Notes: generated by a model not told the origin, from the sequence alone. DNA of 64,000 nt from Mansonella perstans (GCA_037074765.1 JBAMDO010000255.1:1-64000), one strand, 5' to 3'. Positions 53,001-64,000 are shown, numbered from the stretch's first letter. Made by a program: numbers and translations.

Positions 53001-54067
53001 GTGAATGTTGGCTTAATTTGACTGGTTGCTTTGCTTTGATTTGTTCCGATTAAAGTGGTGGAATCGGTTTTCAAATCAGGGGTTGCCAGTGAAGAGTTTT
53101 TACATGTAAATGGGATACTGGACAATGAAGCAAGTAGGAATAGAGCTGGTTTTGTCTTAGTTACAAATCGGATGATTGCAGTTTTATAATTTCCTGTCGT
53201 ATAGGGCATATTTTTAGTATTTACTTCTTGGTTTTAACTTAACTTTTATTTTTTATTTGGCAAGAACGATTTGACGTAATTTTTTTTAGCTATCGCTTTG
53301 AACGCGCGGGCTATGAAGGAGGGAATTTTGGAGGTGGACGTGGTGCACCTTACAGAGGTCGTGGACGTGGCGGTTCTTTTCGTGGTGGATTTCGTCAAAA
53401 CAGAAGTATATTATTCCAGTCTTCCTGAGAATTTTTTTTCTGATCAGTGGGCTTCGTGATGGCATGCGATCTTCCGAAAAGAAATTTCCAGTTTCTAAAA
53501 CTTTTCCCTATTTATTAAAAGCGTTTTTTTTGCAGGTGGCGGCGAGCAAGATGAGCGGCGTCGTCTAGATGATGAAAAAGGAGGCGATAAGGAAGAGAAC
53601 GTAGAACGAGAATCTCGTCGTATTTCTTCTGGACGTATTCGCGGTGGCGCTCGTCGTGGAGGTTGGTTTACTGTATTTAAAACGCACTAACAGATTGAGT
53701 TATGAATGGAAGAATAGGAGAAGTTTGTTGAACTTCGATGTTTATAAGAGGTCAAGGTAGTAGAAAATTTGAACTTAACAGGTGAGTATTTTGTCCGCAA
53801 ATAACATCCATACTTCATAGCTCCGAAATTGATGCTTGGGAAGAGTAAATTCGGTCATGAATGCACTTTGTGAAGTTCTTAAACTTAGCTGTGCGCTTCT
53901 AATTTTGTTTTAAATTGTTTTCTCACGACTAATATCTTACACACTGGCTTAGTTATATAATTGAATTTGCGAAAATTGTTCTTTTGTAATTTTAAATGTG
54001 TCTACTATACTCTGTTTTCATTTCAGGTAGAGGTCATTCAGGCCAAGCAGTAAACGGAAGCGGTTGA
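50067..54067 (+). CDS. FXR1: Fragile X family protein (FMR1/FXR homologue)
   Basis: RNA-binding translational regulator. Twelve exons keep frame throughout (486 aa): 50067-50108, 50666-50734, 50952-51092, 51221-51469, 51595-51690, 51971-52165, 52333-52458, 52538-52612, 52711-52895, 53290-53405, 53536-53661 and 54027-54067. Two N-terminal Tudor/Agenet domains come first (MEIEVRQGNGLFYKAFVKS; VKFDDCRLPP; FGWQKAKIKELKG), then a KH0-like segment (VPEDLRTYF; ILSDMYFKDSR). KH1 has GLAIGSHGANIQ and KH2 has GKVIGKSGKTIQDIVDKSG. After KH2, VPFVFTGTKDAISMANLLIE and MRLNVDEMQRQL correspond to the FMRP nuclear-export region. The C-terminus is an RGG box (YRGRGRGGSFRGGF) plus Arg/Gly-rich repeats. It is shorter than human FMRP because the tail is reduced. 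Confidence 0.95.
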
Positions 54068-54648
54068 AACATGCGTGAAAGTTATTATGTTGATCAAATG
54101 ATGTGGCTGTTAAAGGATCAATGATGGAATTTTTGTGGAGCTAAATAAAAATAATTTCAATTACGTCGTTCATGTGCATTTTTTGTTGTTTTGACTAGTT
54201 GTTATGCACTAAGTTTTGTTGGTTGTTTTTTACATTTTTCATAAATTCGTCACACTGGTTACCATCAGAACAGAATCGTTCTTTCCAAATTAAAACGCGT
54301 ATTAGAGTTCCATTTGCATGTGTGTTTTTCAATTGTTTCGTTTGTTTGTTTTATATTTGCTATTCATGGTATCCCAAAGACAGTGTACTGAATAGTTCAG
54401 GGAAATTCTTATGGAAGTAAGTTAATCTTATTAAACTTGCCAATGTTGTATCTATTCCAGATATAGCAGGTTCCCTTCTAATTAGTTCAACAAAGTGCAT
54501 TATATTTTCCAGCCGCAGCCTACAGTCACTGTCATTTGATTTTAAAGCACATTTTGCTTCCAATGCTTCTTATGTTTTCGAATTCACTCTTTTCGTTATA
54601 TGATTATCCGATTACTACAGTTATACAGTATATGCAAATTTACGGTGA

Positions 54649-54823
54649 TCTCTTTCTCACCACTCCTCGTATTAAGTCCGAGAAGTCTATGAAATGTCAG
54701 TGTTTCACAGTTTTCATCAGATTTCTGATTGATTTAGTTTCTGGTTGCCCAAGCGCATGTTCCAAAACAGCTTTCAAGATAACTAAATCTCAAGAAATCT
54801 TTTGGTTGTGTGTCTAATGGGAT
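54649..54823. repeat. Segmental duplication, block 1, copy 1
   Basis: 175 bp that recur at 63290-63464 in the same orientation (offset 8,641) with two substitutions seen. One of them changes a TTTCAG acceptor (copy 2, minus strand) to TTTCAT here. In copy 2 this block lies directly 5' of CMTR1; here it lies beyond the CMTR1 3' end. Confidence 0.95.
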
Positions 54824-55109
54824 CGTTTATTCTTTTTTGCTAATAAGATATATGGAATAAAGTTTGTTTTTGCTAGAAATAATCAGCGTTATTCATCGGT
54901 ACAAAGTTGTTTGGGAAGATGGGCAATTGTCAGCTGTTAAGGATTTTATAATCCGATGAGAGCACAATGTTGGAGCTGCGAAAATCCCCACATACTAAAT
55001 GGAACAGTTCAGGACCCTATGACGTTGCAGTGTCACGTCTTGGAAATTCTGGATATCGACAACAGATCGTATAATCAATTTCTGAGTAACTGCTAATTCA
55101 ATCTGTTCA

Positions 55110-55277
55110 TTATCCAAACATCCGCCATGCCGTTACTATCTCGTGAGGGAATTCCAGAAAAACTGCTTCAGGTGTGACAAAATCTGGATACAATTCTCGA
55201 GACAACAAGTTTTCAACAGTATTTATGCCCAATAATGGAGGAGTACCAGTTGTATAACGTCCTGCAGAAGGTTTCAT
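55110..55277 (-). CDS. Unidentified 55-aa ORF in the CMTR1-downstream insert, doubtful
   Basis: An ATG-started frame (MKPSAGRYTTGTPPLL..., ending WRMFG) with protein-like composition: conserved-looking GTPP, acidic and aromatic residues, and no low complexity. It lies inside the 1.6 kb present in only one of the two duplicated contexts. A second open stretch follows in another frame to about 55012 (VVDIQNFQDVTLQRHRVLN). Together they could be remnants of a gene or element, but no family was recognised. Confidence 0.3.
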   Translation of the reverse strand: MKPSAGRYTTGTPPLLGINTVENLLSRELYPDFVTPEAVFLEFPHEIVTAWRMFG

Positions 55278-56300
55278 GTAGTATATTTAACAATTTATCA
55301 CATATTATGTCTAGTCTTTAACCGAAAAAACATGAGACAATGAAAAATTATGTTACTGAGACCAATTTATAACATAAAAGTCGAAATCTCAACAATTTTA
55401 TGAGAAAAACCGGTTTGTGAAAGAACTTGATGGAAAAAAGTACAACTGAAAATATTACAAAAGGGATCTGTGAAAAGTGATATGAAACAATTTAAAAACA
55501 AATTTCCACATGAGTTTTTCACCCAGAACATGAAAAAGACATAAAATGAAGATACACGAACTATTCTTACGAGTGTACTCTAGTGTACTTTATTTCCATA
55601 AAATGAAACCTCGTTATTAACAAAAAATTCCTAACAATAACAATAAAAAATTTCACGAACACCTGCAAAGAGAGTGAAAAGTCATTTAAATTGTTATTAA
55701 AGCTACATGCAAAGATGTTAATTTTTTTTTATTAATAAAGGATTTGGTTAGCATTGTTCTTTGCTCGTCATAACCAACGTAATTCATCATTTTGGAAACT
55801 AAATGACATAATTACTAACAAATAGAAATTTTTGTAAAATACGGTAAAAATTCAGTGAATTAACATGATAGAAATAAGTATAAAGAAGACACGAATGAAT
55901 TTCAAATTAAAACGGCGAATCGAAAAGCAAAACTATAAGCACCGAAACAGAAAACATGGAAAAAAAAAAGAGTCGCAAACTGGCTCAGTAATATTTCTTC
56001 ATGAAGAATTCACTTAGTTTTACCTGTTAGTTTCATCAGATTTACATCTATCCATGTAACAAACTTTAAATAAAATCCGAAAAACTTTCAAAAAACCGAT
56101 CAAAATGCATCCATATTTCTATTAAAGCTGCGTGACAGCCACTATGAACTATAGAACATTACTACCATTATATAATACAAAATTATTCCCGCGAAAATGC
56201 AGATCTTAATACTAAATTTTATTGCAAAGAGACAAGAAAATCGAAAATACACCTTCATTATTCTTAAAAAGCAGAAAAACTCCTCTCTCAGTTACAACAT

Positions 56301-56375
56301 TTCAGAAAGTACTCTAATATCATAGATGTTTTCAGAAAGTACTCTAAAGTACTCTAATATCATACAATCATAGAT
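56301..56375. repeat. Short local duplication (TTCAGAAAGTACTCTAATATC unit)
   Basis: A unit of about 28 bp recurs after a two-base spacer, the second copy with a small internal duplication of AGTACTCTAA. It lies just beyond the CMTR1 stop codon in the 3' flank, within the 1.6 kb absent from copy 2. Confidence 0.8.
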
Positions 56376-56407
56376 GCAACCCATTTCAAAAAACGATAGT
56401 GAATGAA

Positions 56408-59400
56408 TTATATCGAATGCTTATTTATGGCAGTTATTTCTTTCTGTTGCTGAACGATAGCATGCACAGATCGTAATGTGAGTCCTGCTGAATGCTCTTC
56501 CTTTTCCAATACTGCTCTTGGCCCATAATCTTCACCGATGATGACGCCTTGTGTCCATTCCCATAACCACTGATAGCAGTCATTTTTCCCCTCAGTACTC
56601 TCCGGTGAACTTAAATATTAGAACCTTGAAACTCATTAAAAATAATTACTTCAAAGGTTCACGGAAGAAATATCACTATAACGCGGTACACCTGTCACTA
56701 AGTAGAAATGCAACATAACAAATCTGATTACTTTTCTCCAGAAATTCGAATACTTTTCTGTTGACACTTTTGCTACTTTAACAAAAACTAATACGATATA
56801 TTTTTATTTTCTCCCGATATTTCTTATCAATATATTCTTGAAGAAATTGAAAAAGGTACACTTTTTTCGCAACAATTGCTTTCCAGAAATTTACACAACA
56901 CTGCGCTTTCTCGAACTGCTCGCTATAAACCGATGAACCAGGACATGTAGTGTTGAATGCATACAGTTTTTCGTAACTTCTGGACCAGCACATAATCCAT
57001 GGGTCTAAATGCGGTATTACGAGATAAAATCAATGTAATATTAAAGCATTTTTCTATTGTCATTCAGTAACAACCAGATCCTTCCTAATCACAAATTTAA
57101 TGAAAAACCAACTAATCAAAAGCGAAATAATTCGCATCCCACGACAATAGAAATAAGACGGCGATTCATCGCCCTCTTCAATCACTGCAACTTCTTCACC
57201 TTTTGCACGGATAACATGGAATCGATGCATCTCACAATGAAGTTTATCAAGCATGAAAACCTAAAAATAAATTTAAGCAATTATTTAGAAAATTATGTAA
57301 TAAAAGGTATTCTAATACAAAGCCTCCACTTCGAGATCTAAATTTCCAAAATATTCTGGTTTTGGGTTAGAATGTGATCTGTACCAACAACCGGTTTATT
57401 AGAAAGGTTTTTACACAGCCGTCTGCTAACTATTAAAAAAAATCATTCGCTCCAGTGTTAATAACAAAAACGGCAATAATATTGTAGTTCACGGAACCAG
57501 ATGAAAACTTTTCTTTTGTTGGAAACATAAATATTTTACTTTTGAACTATCAGTAAGAACCGGGTGGTATCAATAGCTAATTTTCTTCATGTAACAACTT
57601 TCTGTTCAATAAATAGGATGCTTAAAGTATACTCGTAATTCAGCAAATAAACCTACTTTTGCAGGAAAGACTGGTGCAACTTTCCTGTCAGATGCTTCGC
57701 ACACAAATTTAATAGCTCTACACATTTTTTCAACTGCTGCCATTCTTTCATCGAAGGGGAGCGCAGAAACATCATCACCATTTAACAATGCTGCATCAAG
57801 GATTCGAACTGCCGCTCGTTCACCTTCTAATTTGCCTTTGTCGTCCAACTGTAATGAAACGGTACATTACATAGCAATAGATTCAATTATCCGTAAGCAA
57901 AAGAATTCATCCTATATAATCAATAAATGCCCGATGTTCACAATTTTCTATTTTGCCAAATACTCTTCCGGATCATCATCCTTCAATGATAACTCTAACA
58001 AAACTGGATAAAGCGAAAAGAAAAAAAAATGAGAAGCACTAAAAAAATTCAAATAATTTTCAGGAATAAATCTTTTCGGCAGAATCTTGCAAATAAACAA
58101 ATTTAAAGAAAGAAAAGCCAGACCCCTTTGTACACTTTAGTAATTTGTACAAGCAGTACTGTATCTTTCGGTATATTGACATCGAAGGGAATTCTTTCGA
58201 AACCCTGCTGAGAGTGCGATGAATAAAAGTACGTGCCCATTTGCTAAAAATAACAAAGTTATAAGTTTTAAACAATTTTCAGCACTTCTAATAGAAAGGC
58301 GATTTGATTTCTACGTTTCACTTCTCGCACTGCAAATTATCAATGAAAATCATCACGACATCAACTGTCAACGAACAGCCGATACATCTTTTAAAAGCAA
58401 AATCATTATTAAGAATTTTGAACTTTCGCTTCAAGTGGATATAAACCAGTTAACTACAGGCAGAATTAGAAATTCGTTAAGACATTATCGAAGATTAGTT
58501 AATAATAGAATCGATGTCTTGAATGAACAGCTACTTTTCATAGTAACTGCCAATTCTCGTCATAATTCTCTAAATGTCAGTAATTTACAAGTACGTGAAT
58601 GCAAAAACTTTCTCCGCTGTGAGATTTTTTTTTCATGATAATCTTGCACAGTTAAACAGATGCAATCTCTTGGTAAGTATTCTAACATTTTTACGTGTAT
58701 CCGTTCGTTAACATAAAAAAAGTGGATAAATAAAACTGAGTAATCCCAAAAATGAGAATGACTCACTATTGAGATCAATAGAACTGGAACCTCCTTTTCT
58801 GTGACAGCGCACATCCGTAACTCGGCATATCGCATCCGGCCTACCGCAACTGACAAAACATTTTTTGTGAAAGCCGGTGGTTTTTGTTGCAGTTCTTTAA
58901 AATCGATAATCTGGAATGAAGACTACCTGATACTGTTAGTATTAGGGATGGTTTTTCGCGCAGTTTCATATATGTCTGTGTCACGATATTTTCTTGAATA
59001 ACAGCGCAGTTTTCAAGTAAAGTTAATAAAAACATTACAATTCAAACCTTGACAAGTCGACTGATAGCTGCAAATAATGATTCATTTGTTTCGCAGAACC
59101 TTTTTTTGGTAACATCCGGAATCTTCCAGTAACGCAAGCACTCACTTCTTAACTTTTCTTGGTCGCGATCCAGCTGACTAGTATTTTGAGCGAAAACTCG
59201 ATATTTATTCAAATAACATGTCTGTCTTTTCACCGTCCTGCAACGGCATACATATGCTTATTCAAAGCATCCCTCATAAATATGGAATTCAAAATTGCAT
59301 TACTGCTAAGGGGAGGTGCAAAGTGATTGAGATTAGCAATCGAAACACTATCCGCTACTTTTCGAACATTTTAAATACCAACCCCTTCTCCGTAAGCATA

Positions 59401-62400
59401 CCCATTACCGTCACAACCAAAATTGAAGAAATAAAAAATACAGACCATTTTTCAGTCCTTGATCTTGAAAAAATCGAAACGCTTTTCTTTGTTAGTTACA
59501 AGTGAGCTATATACACCCGCTATTCCAAATTATAATACAAATTGATAAATAAGCGAGGTCTATCAATGTAAAGAAAAAAGAATGTTTTTTCATAAAATAA
59601 AATAAGATGCATAAGTTCCTGTACCAGATTGAATGTAACTGAAATTTAATAATTACTGATGTTTTAAAAATAAAAACCTTTCATTGTGTTCCAGTATATA
59701 TGCCATAAAAATTTTGTCCGATTGGATCATATTTTCGGGAACAACTTCTATGACATCTCGTGCTTTAGTTTCCCATAACTGATCTAATTCAGCGTTAATT
59801 TTAGTCATGTATTTTTTTACTTCTGCGACATAACATTCTAGAGGATTATCACATACGATGTATCTGCAAAAGAGATACGGCATTCAAAAAAATTTATAGC
59901 TTCATTATTACTAATTTACTAAGACATTTAAACTGATCGACGTAATGCATGTTGTGGAATTCGAAAAACAATCTTTTGTGAAAAAAAAAGCACGCATTCT
60001 TTGCATTATCGTCAACAATTCCAAAACTATTTGTTGTTTTGCTCCATTAAGCTTTGATTTCCTCCCCCTTCCCACCGAGACTCTCGAACTCGAAATATGC
60101 ACAATATCATGGGCAATTGCATCTATTAATCATTTCTACATCAAACTCACTAGGAATGAATACTTAAAATTCTAGATAATAACTTCACTTAATGAAAAGA
60201 TAGAGTTTATGATTGAATACAGCAGATATTACGTTCTACGTTAAATGTGAATGTTAATCATAAAAAGTAAAGTGCTAAATCAAGGAAAAAAAGCAACCTT
60301 TCCGAGTTAGCTGGACGACTGCTGTTAGGTTTGTGTACTGAAATTCGTTCAAACACAATGTACATCAAATAGATAAGGCCGATACTAAACGGTGTGAAAA
60401 TGTCGAATAATTTACAAACAAATTTTCCACCAGTTCCTGTGCCATGTGTTTTCGTGCGTAGAACCGATAGACCAGTTAAAAACTGGCACAGATAAAGGCG
60501 CTTTGATAGAATTTCCTAGAAAGCCAAAATACTTTATAAATTTTAAGTGAATGGAATAACAACACTGACTTTCCAAAAACCCTTCCAAAAAAATTTCGAA
60601 TTCCAAGAGAATTCATAAGAAGATACCTACTAGCAAATTCAACATAGCAATTTAAAGATTAAAAAAATCTCGCCTGAATGTTTTCTTGCTGATCGACGCA
60701 AAATCTGCCATCGGCCATCACCAAATCCACACCCACGTTATTGGTACCACGTTTCACAATCTGAGTTACTTGAAAGTAAACTAAGAGCAAATTCTGAACA
60801 TCATTATATTTTGATTAAATTAAGCTTGATGTTTTCTAAATTTTTGTCATAATAATCTTGCAAAATGAAGTGAACTAGATGAATTTTTTTAATAGATTTA
60901 TAGCTTTTCTAAGCAAACAAAATATAAACTAACTTCTTCAAATGAAGTGATATTGTCCTGTTTGGTGACATCACCATCGTTATGTTTACCATAATAAGAT
61001 TCAAAATAGGAAGGTGAAGCAACTGTGAAGCGTTTCAATTTGAAATCATCTTTTCCTAAAAAAAAGAGGAATGATACTGCAGAAAAAAACCCGCATTCAA
61101 CTTTTTATTTGACAAATAAAAAAGAAATAATGCTTTAGTTTTCCCACTGATTTCTTTGAAATATATCATAAAATCTCCAATATAATTTACAGTTGTTTGT
61201 CACAAATTATTAAAAAAAATTTGAAAAACCTTAACTTTTAACGTCATCCCAAAACCTTTTGCATTATAGAAACTCTTTCTCCATAATACATATTCTGTAA
61301 ATCCACCAGAACCAGCGCATATGTCAGCAAAGTAAAATAAAAGCGATGTCCGACTAATATTCAATTTACAGTTGTTTGTCACAAATTATTAAAAAAAATT
61401 TGAAAAACCTTAACTTTTAACGTCATCCCAAAACCTTTTGCATTATAGAAACTCTTTCTCCATAATACATATTCTGTAAATCCACCAGGACCAGCGCATA
61501 TGTCAGCAAAGTAAAATAAAGGCGATGTCCGACTAATATTCTTTCCCGGAATTGCTAATCGACATTTCTCATTTTTTATTTCAACGGCCATAGGATTTTT
61601 GATTTCAACATTATCCGGTTTTTCATTCGTTAATAACCAATTATAAATGCGATCCAAATTTGCCATTTTCATCGCTGCCCTTAAAAAAACATAACTTTTG
61701 ATATGAATTCGGCAATTCTGAAATATGGGTGAGTTCTAGATGATTTGGTAGCATCAAAAAAAAAACATCGAGATCGATTTTCTTAAATGCAAAAAAAAAA
61801 GATCCTAAAAAGAAATTCAGCACTGAATCACTAAAAAATAGAAATTGGTAATTAAAAATTTGCATGAGTGACGTGAGAAAAACTATATAATTTATTTTGA
61901 CTACTTAAAACCCAAAAATAGCACTACCATCCGCATAATTAATCTACTATAAATCAAATGCAAATTTTTCAGTGTAAAATGAATTACCGATTCTGGAAGA
62001 AAACAGAACCTATCGTCTCATATGGATTTGCTCGAGCACGGGCTTCCTTTAAATCTCTAACATCAAGCTGATCAAAAACGGATTTTGCATCCAACATTTT
62101 TTTCATTAACTTGCTGTCGCAGTATTTCCACTCTCCATCCAATGTCTCTTTTCGCTGAAATATATTATGACATAAAAATTTATGAAATCTAAGATTTGAA
62201 AACTGTGAATTCGCCTTGACTCACTGAAATAAACTTACATCCCCAATGATGATCCAGTTGTCTTGATCTTGCAGTTCTTTTGCGAATTTCTCGCGAATGT
62301 CATCAGGAGCAGATAACCAAAGTATGTTTTCCTCTACAAGCTTCTCTTCCTCCGTAAAATCCCAAACTGCATTCCAATCTCGAACAATTTTCTAAACAAA

Positions 62401-63251
62401 AAGCGAGCAGTTGCTTGGTTTTCAGTAAAATTAAGCAGTTTTAATTAGTATTAAATCAATTTTTTAAAATTTAAGAAACCCCAATTTTTTACGTTAGAAA
62501 GAACATATGAAACGATGATATAGAAAGGAAATCAATTCTCCATCACCTGATTCATAGGCTGTCCCAAACCTTCGCGACCTCGCTGCGTAGAAAATGGTAT
62601 CAATTCTGTACGCCCTTGGCCGCTCTTACCAAGCCCACCGCCACCATATCCCATTTTAGCTAACAGTGCTGCTCCTCTGTCTTCATGAAAGCGTTCTGGC
62701 TAAAATGTTTTATGAACTACATTTCAAAGAAATATCAACAAGATTTAACCGAATGAAAGAAGCGGAATACAGGAAAAAAATTATAATGTCAAGCATAAAT
62801 TTCATGGGAATAGTGATAATCAAATTTAGACCTTCCAGAGTTGAACATTTTGGAATGTACTAATTTAAAAACAAGTTTTTTTTTTAAAAAACTAAGCCAT
62901 TTTTTGGTAAAATCACATTCCTTCCCTGTTGTGATGAAAATATTATCGCTACAGCAATTTAGATAAATAAGTAACTCTTAAAATCAGCAAAAAGGATGTA
63001 CAAGTTGAAGAATAAATGAACAATAAATTGTTTTAAATGAACGTCGAGAAGGCATGGAATTTCAAGTAGTAAGATAATGCACTAAAGAATAAGTTGACTA
63101 AAAAATATCTCTACCTTCTGGCCTTACCTACAGATGTCAACAAACCTAGAATTTTCTTAAAGCTAACTCTTTTGGCGGGAACTTTACTGAAAGCATCGTC
63201 TTCATCCTCGCTGTCACTCAGCCTTTCACTACTTTTAAATGGTTTCTTCAT
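56408..63251 (-). CDS. CMTR1: Cap-specific mRNA 2'-O-methyltransferase 1 (CMTR1/FTSJD2)
   Basis: Methylates the ribose 2'-OH of the first transcribed nucleotide (cap 1) in the nucleus. Exons: 63132-63251, 62547-62699, 62239-62391, 61988-62154, 61415-61679, 60934-61055, 60674-60760, 60298-60515, 59678-59863, 59048-59237, 58791-58910, 58124-58207, 57657-57848, 57113-57260, from 57004, and about 56408-56590. In order: acidic N-terminus (DSEDEDD), G-patch ([16 protein letters not shown]), [18 protein letters not shown] motif [12 protein letters not shown] with [12 protein letters not shown] (catalytic Asp), [13 protein letters not shown] (catalytic Lys), [13 protein letters not shown], the guanylyltransferase-like region ([12 protein letters not shown]) and a WW-like end (DCYQWLWEW). 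The start MKKPFK is tentative. Exons 5 and 6 are out of phase by one base, and the last junction is unresolved. Confidence 0.92.
56429..56967. repeat. Segmental duplication, block 2, copy 1 (CMTR1 3' exons)
   Basis: 539 bp covering most of the last CMTR1 exon, the last intron and part of the preceding exon. It recurs at 63465-64000 in the same orientation. The only differences seen are three one-base losses in homopolymer runs in copy 2. Confidence 0.95.
61184..61362. repeat. 179-bp tandem duplication within CMTR1, unit A (dead exon copy)
   Basis: A tandem copy of 61363-61541 with two differences. It repeats the 3' part of CMTR1 exon 5 plus the start of intron 5. Translated on the minus strand it reads [12 protein letters not shown] and TSLLFYF where unit B reads [12 protein letters not shown] and TSPLFYF, so the SAM-binding GPGG has become GSGG. 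Unit A lies inside intron 5 and lacks the upstream half of the exon. Its only nearby acceptor is ATATTAG within the repeat, so it is probably not used. Confidence 0.93.
61363..61541. repeat. 179-bp tandem duplication within CMTR1, unit B (functional exon 5 part)
   Basis: The unit continuous with the complete exon 5 (61415-61679). It carries the intact GPGG motif and is the copy used in the gene model. It includes about 50 bp of intron 5. Confidence 0.93.
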
Positions 63252-63289
63252 CGGTTTCGTCTTTTGAAGTTCTTCTTCAAAACTCTTTC

Positions 63290-63464
63290 TCTCTTTCTCA
63301 CCACTCCTCGTATTAATTCCGAGAAGTCTCTGAAATGTCAGTGTTTCACAGTTTTCATCAGATTTCTGATTGATTTAGTTTCTGGTTGCCCAAGCGCATG
63401 TTCCAAAACAGCTTTCAAGATAACTAAATCTCAAGAAATCTTTTGGTTGTGTGTCTAATGGGAT
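63290..63464. repeat. Segmental duplication, block 1, copy 2 (CMTR1 5' flank)
   Basis: Homologous to 54649-54823. On the minus strand it carries TTTCAG followed by an open frame (RLLGINTRSGEKERKSFEEEL) that runs in frame into the CMTR1 N-terminus. The acceptor here may therefore be the spliced-leader or exon-1 acceptor of CMTR1. Confidence 0.9.
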
Positions 63465-64000
63465 GGCAGTTATTTCTTTCTGTTGCTGAACGATAGCATG
63501 CACAGATCGTAATGTGAGTCCTGCTGAATGCTCTTCCTTTTCCAATACTGCTCTTGGCCCATAATCTTCACCGATGATGACGCCTTGTGTCCATTCCCAT
63601 AACCACTGATAGCAGTCATTTTTCCCTCAGTACTCTCCGGTGAACTTAAATATTAGAACCTTGAAACTCATTAAAATAATTACTTCAAAGGTTCACGGAA
63701 GAAATATCACTATAACGCGGTACACCTGTCACTAAGTAGAAATGCAACATAACAAATCTGATTACTTTTCTCCAGAAATTCGAATACTTTTCTGTTGACA
63801 CTTTTGCTACTTAACAAAAACTAATACGATATATTTTTATTTTCTCCCGATATTTCTTATCAATATATTCTTGAAGAAATTGAAAAAGGTACACTTTTTT
63901 CGCAACAATTGCTTTCCAGAAATTTACACAACACTGCGCTTTCTCGAACTGCTCGCTATAAACCGATGAACCAGGACATGTAGTGTTGAATGCATACAGT
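63465..64000 (-). pseudogene. CMTR1: Second, partial copy of CMTR1 3' exons (continues off right edge)
   Basis: Near-identical to 56429-56967 and coding on the same strand, so it is the 3' end of another CMTR1 copy lying to the right. A CCCC run became CCC inside the last exon (near 63626), shifting its frame relative to copy 1. Two other lost bases are intronic. Its C-terminal codons differ from copy 1: after KEITAI the frame continues PLDTQPKDFL... into block 1 instead of NKHSI. It may be a tandem paralogue, a collapsed or duplicated haplotype, or an unpolished assembly edge. Confidence 0.8.

Larger units (their letters stand above)
54068..56407. other. Convergent intergenic region with duplicated segment and orphan ORF
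   Basis: About 2.3 kb between the FXR stop (plus) and the CMTR1 stop (minus). 54649-54823 is one copy of a segment repeated at 63290-63464. The following about 1.6 kb (54824-56428) is missing between the corresponding segments of the second copy. It holds a 55-codon minus-strand ORF and small local repeats. No transposase or reverse transcriptase was seen. Confidence 0.65.

Noticed and set aside
59218..59505. 95-aa plus-strand ORF inside CMTR1
   Set aside because: It overlaps a CMTR1 exon on the opposite strand, shows no family motifs and has no splice context; it is a shadow of the intron and exon sequence.

Overview
This is AT-rich eukaryotic DNA with intron-dense protein genes. Introns run from about 50 bp to 2.7 kb and mostly end in TTTCAG or TTTTAG, the nematode type. 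Several start codons sit a few bases after such an acceptor, as expected of spliced-leader trans-splicing. Protein relationships and gene style suggest a parasitic, probably filarial (clade III), nematode; the species is inferred, not shown. No tRNA, rRNA, CRISPR array or intact mobile element was recognised. Exon joins below were read by eye and most keep reading frame exactly.

Layout, left to right. (1) 1-3162, minus: 5' half of IFT81, with a near-perfect X-box (RFX site) upstream. (2) 5144-6324, plus: a short syntaxin-6-type SNARE. (3) 6922-9155, plus: protein O-fucosyltransferase 1 ending in KDEL. (4) 10980-17133, minus: complete unc-18 (590 aa). (5) 17996-26505, plus: a WDR6 homologue with two problematic junctions. 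(6) 29608-33990, minus: a coiled-coil protein, weakly BFR1-like. (7) 38404-42041, plus: cytoplasmic poly(A)-binding protein (655 aa) behind a strikingly A-rich leader. (8) 43339-45237, plus: a C18orf21/RMP24-like protein. (9) 45987-46218, plus: a frame-broken SH2 fragment. (10) 47274-49169, minus: splicing factor SYF2. (11) 50067-54067, plus: an FMR1/FXR-family protein (486 aa), divergent from SYF2. (12) 56408-63251, minus: the mRNA cap methyltransferase CMTR1, with an internal 179-bp tandem exon duplication. It is followed at 63290-64000 by a second, partial copy of its own 3' exons and flank.

The genes form no single pathway, but RNA metabolism is well represented: tRNA 2'-O-methylation (WDR6), poly(A) binding, RNase MRP (RMP24-like), splicing (SYF2), translational control (FXR) and cap methylation (CMTR1). 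A smaller group concerns membrane traffic and cilia (syntaxin-6, UNC-18, IFT81). The points most worth follow-up are the X-box, the A-rich PABP leader, the FXR gene in a nematode, the RMP24-like gene, the WDR6 splice anomaly and the layered duplications around CMTR1.
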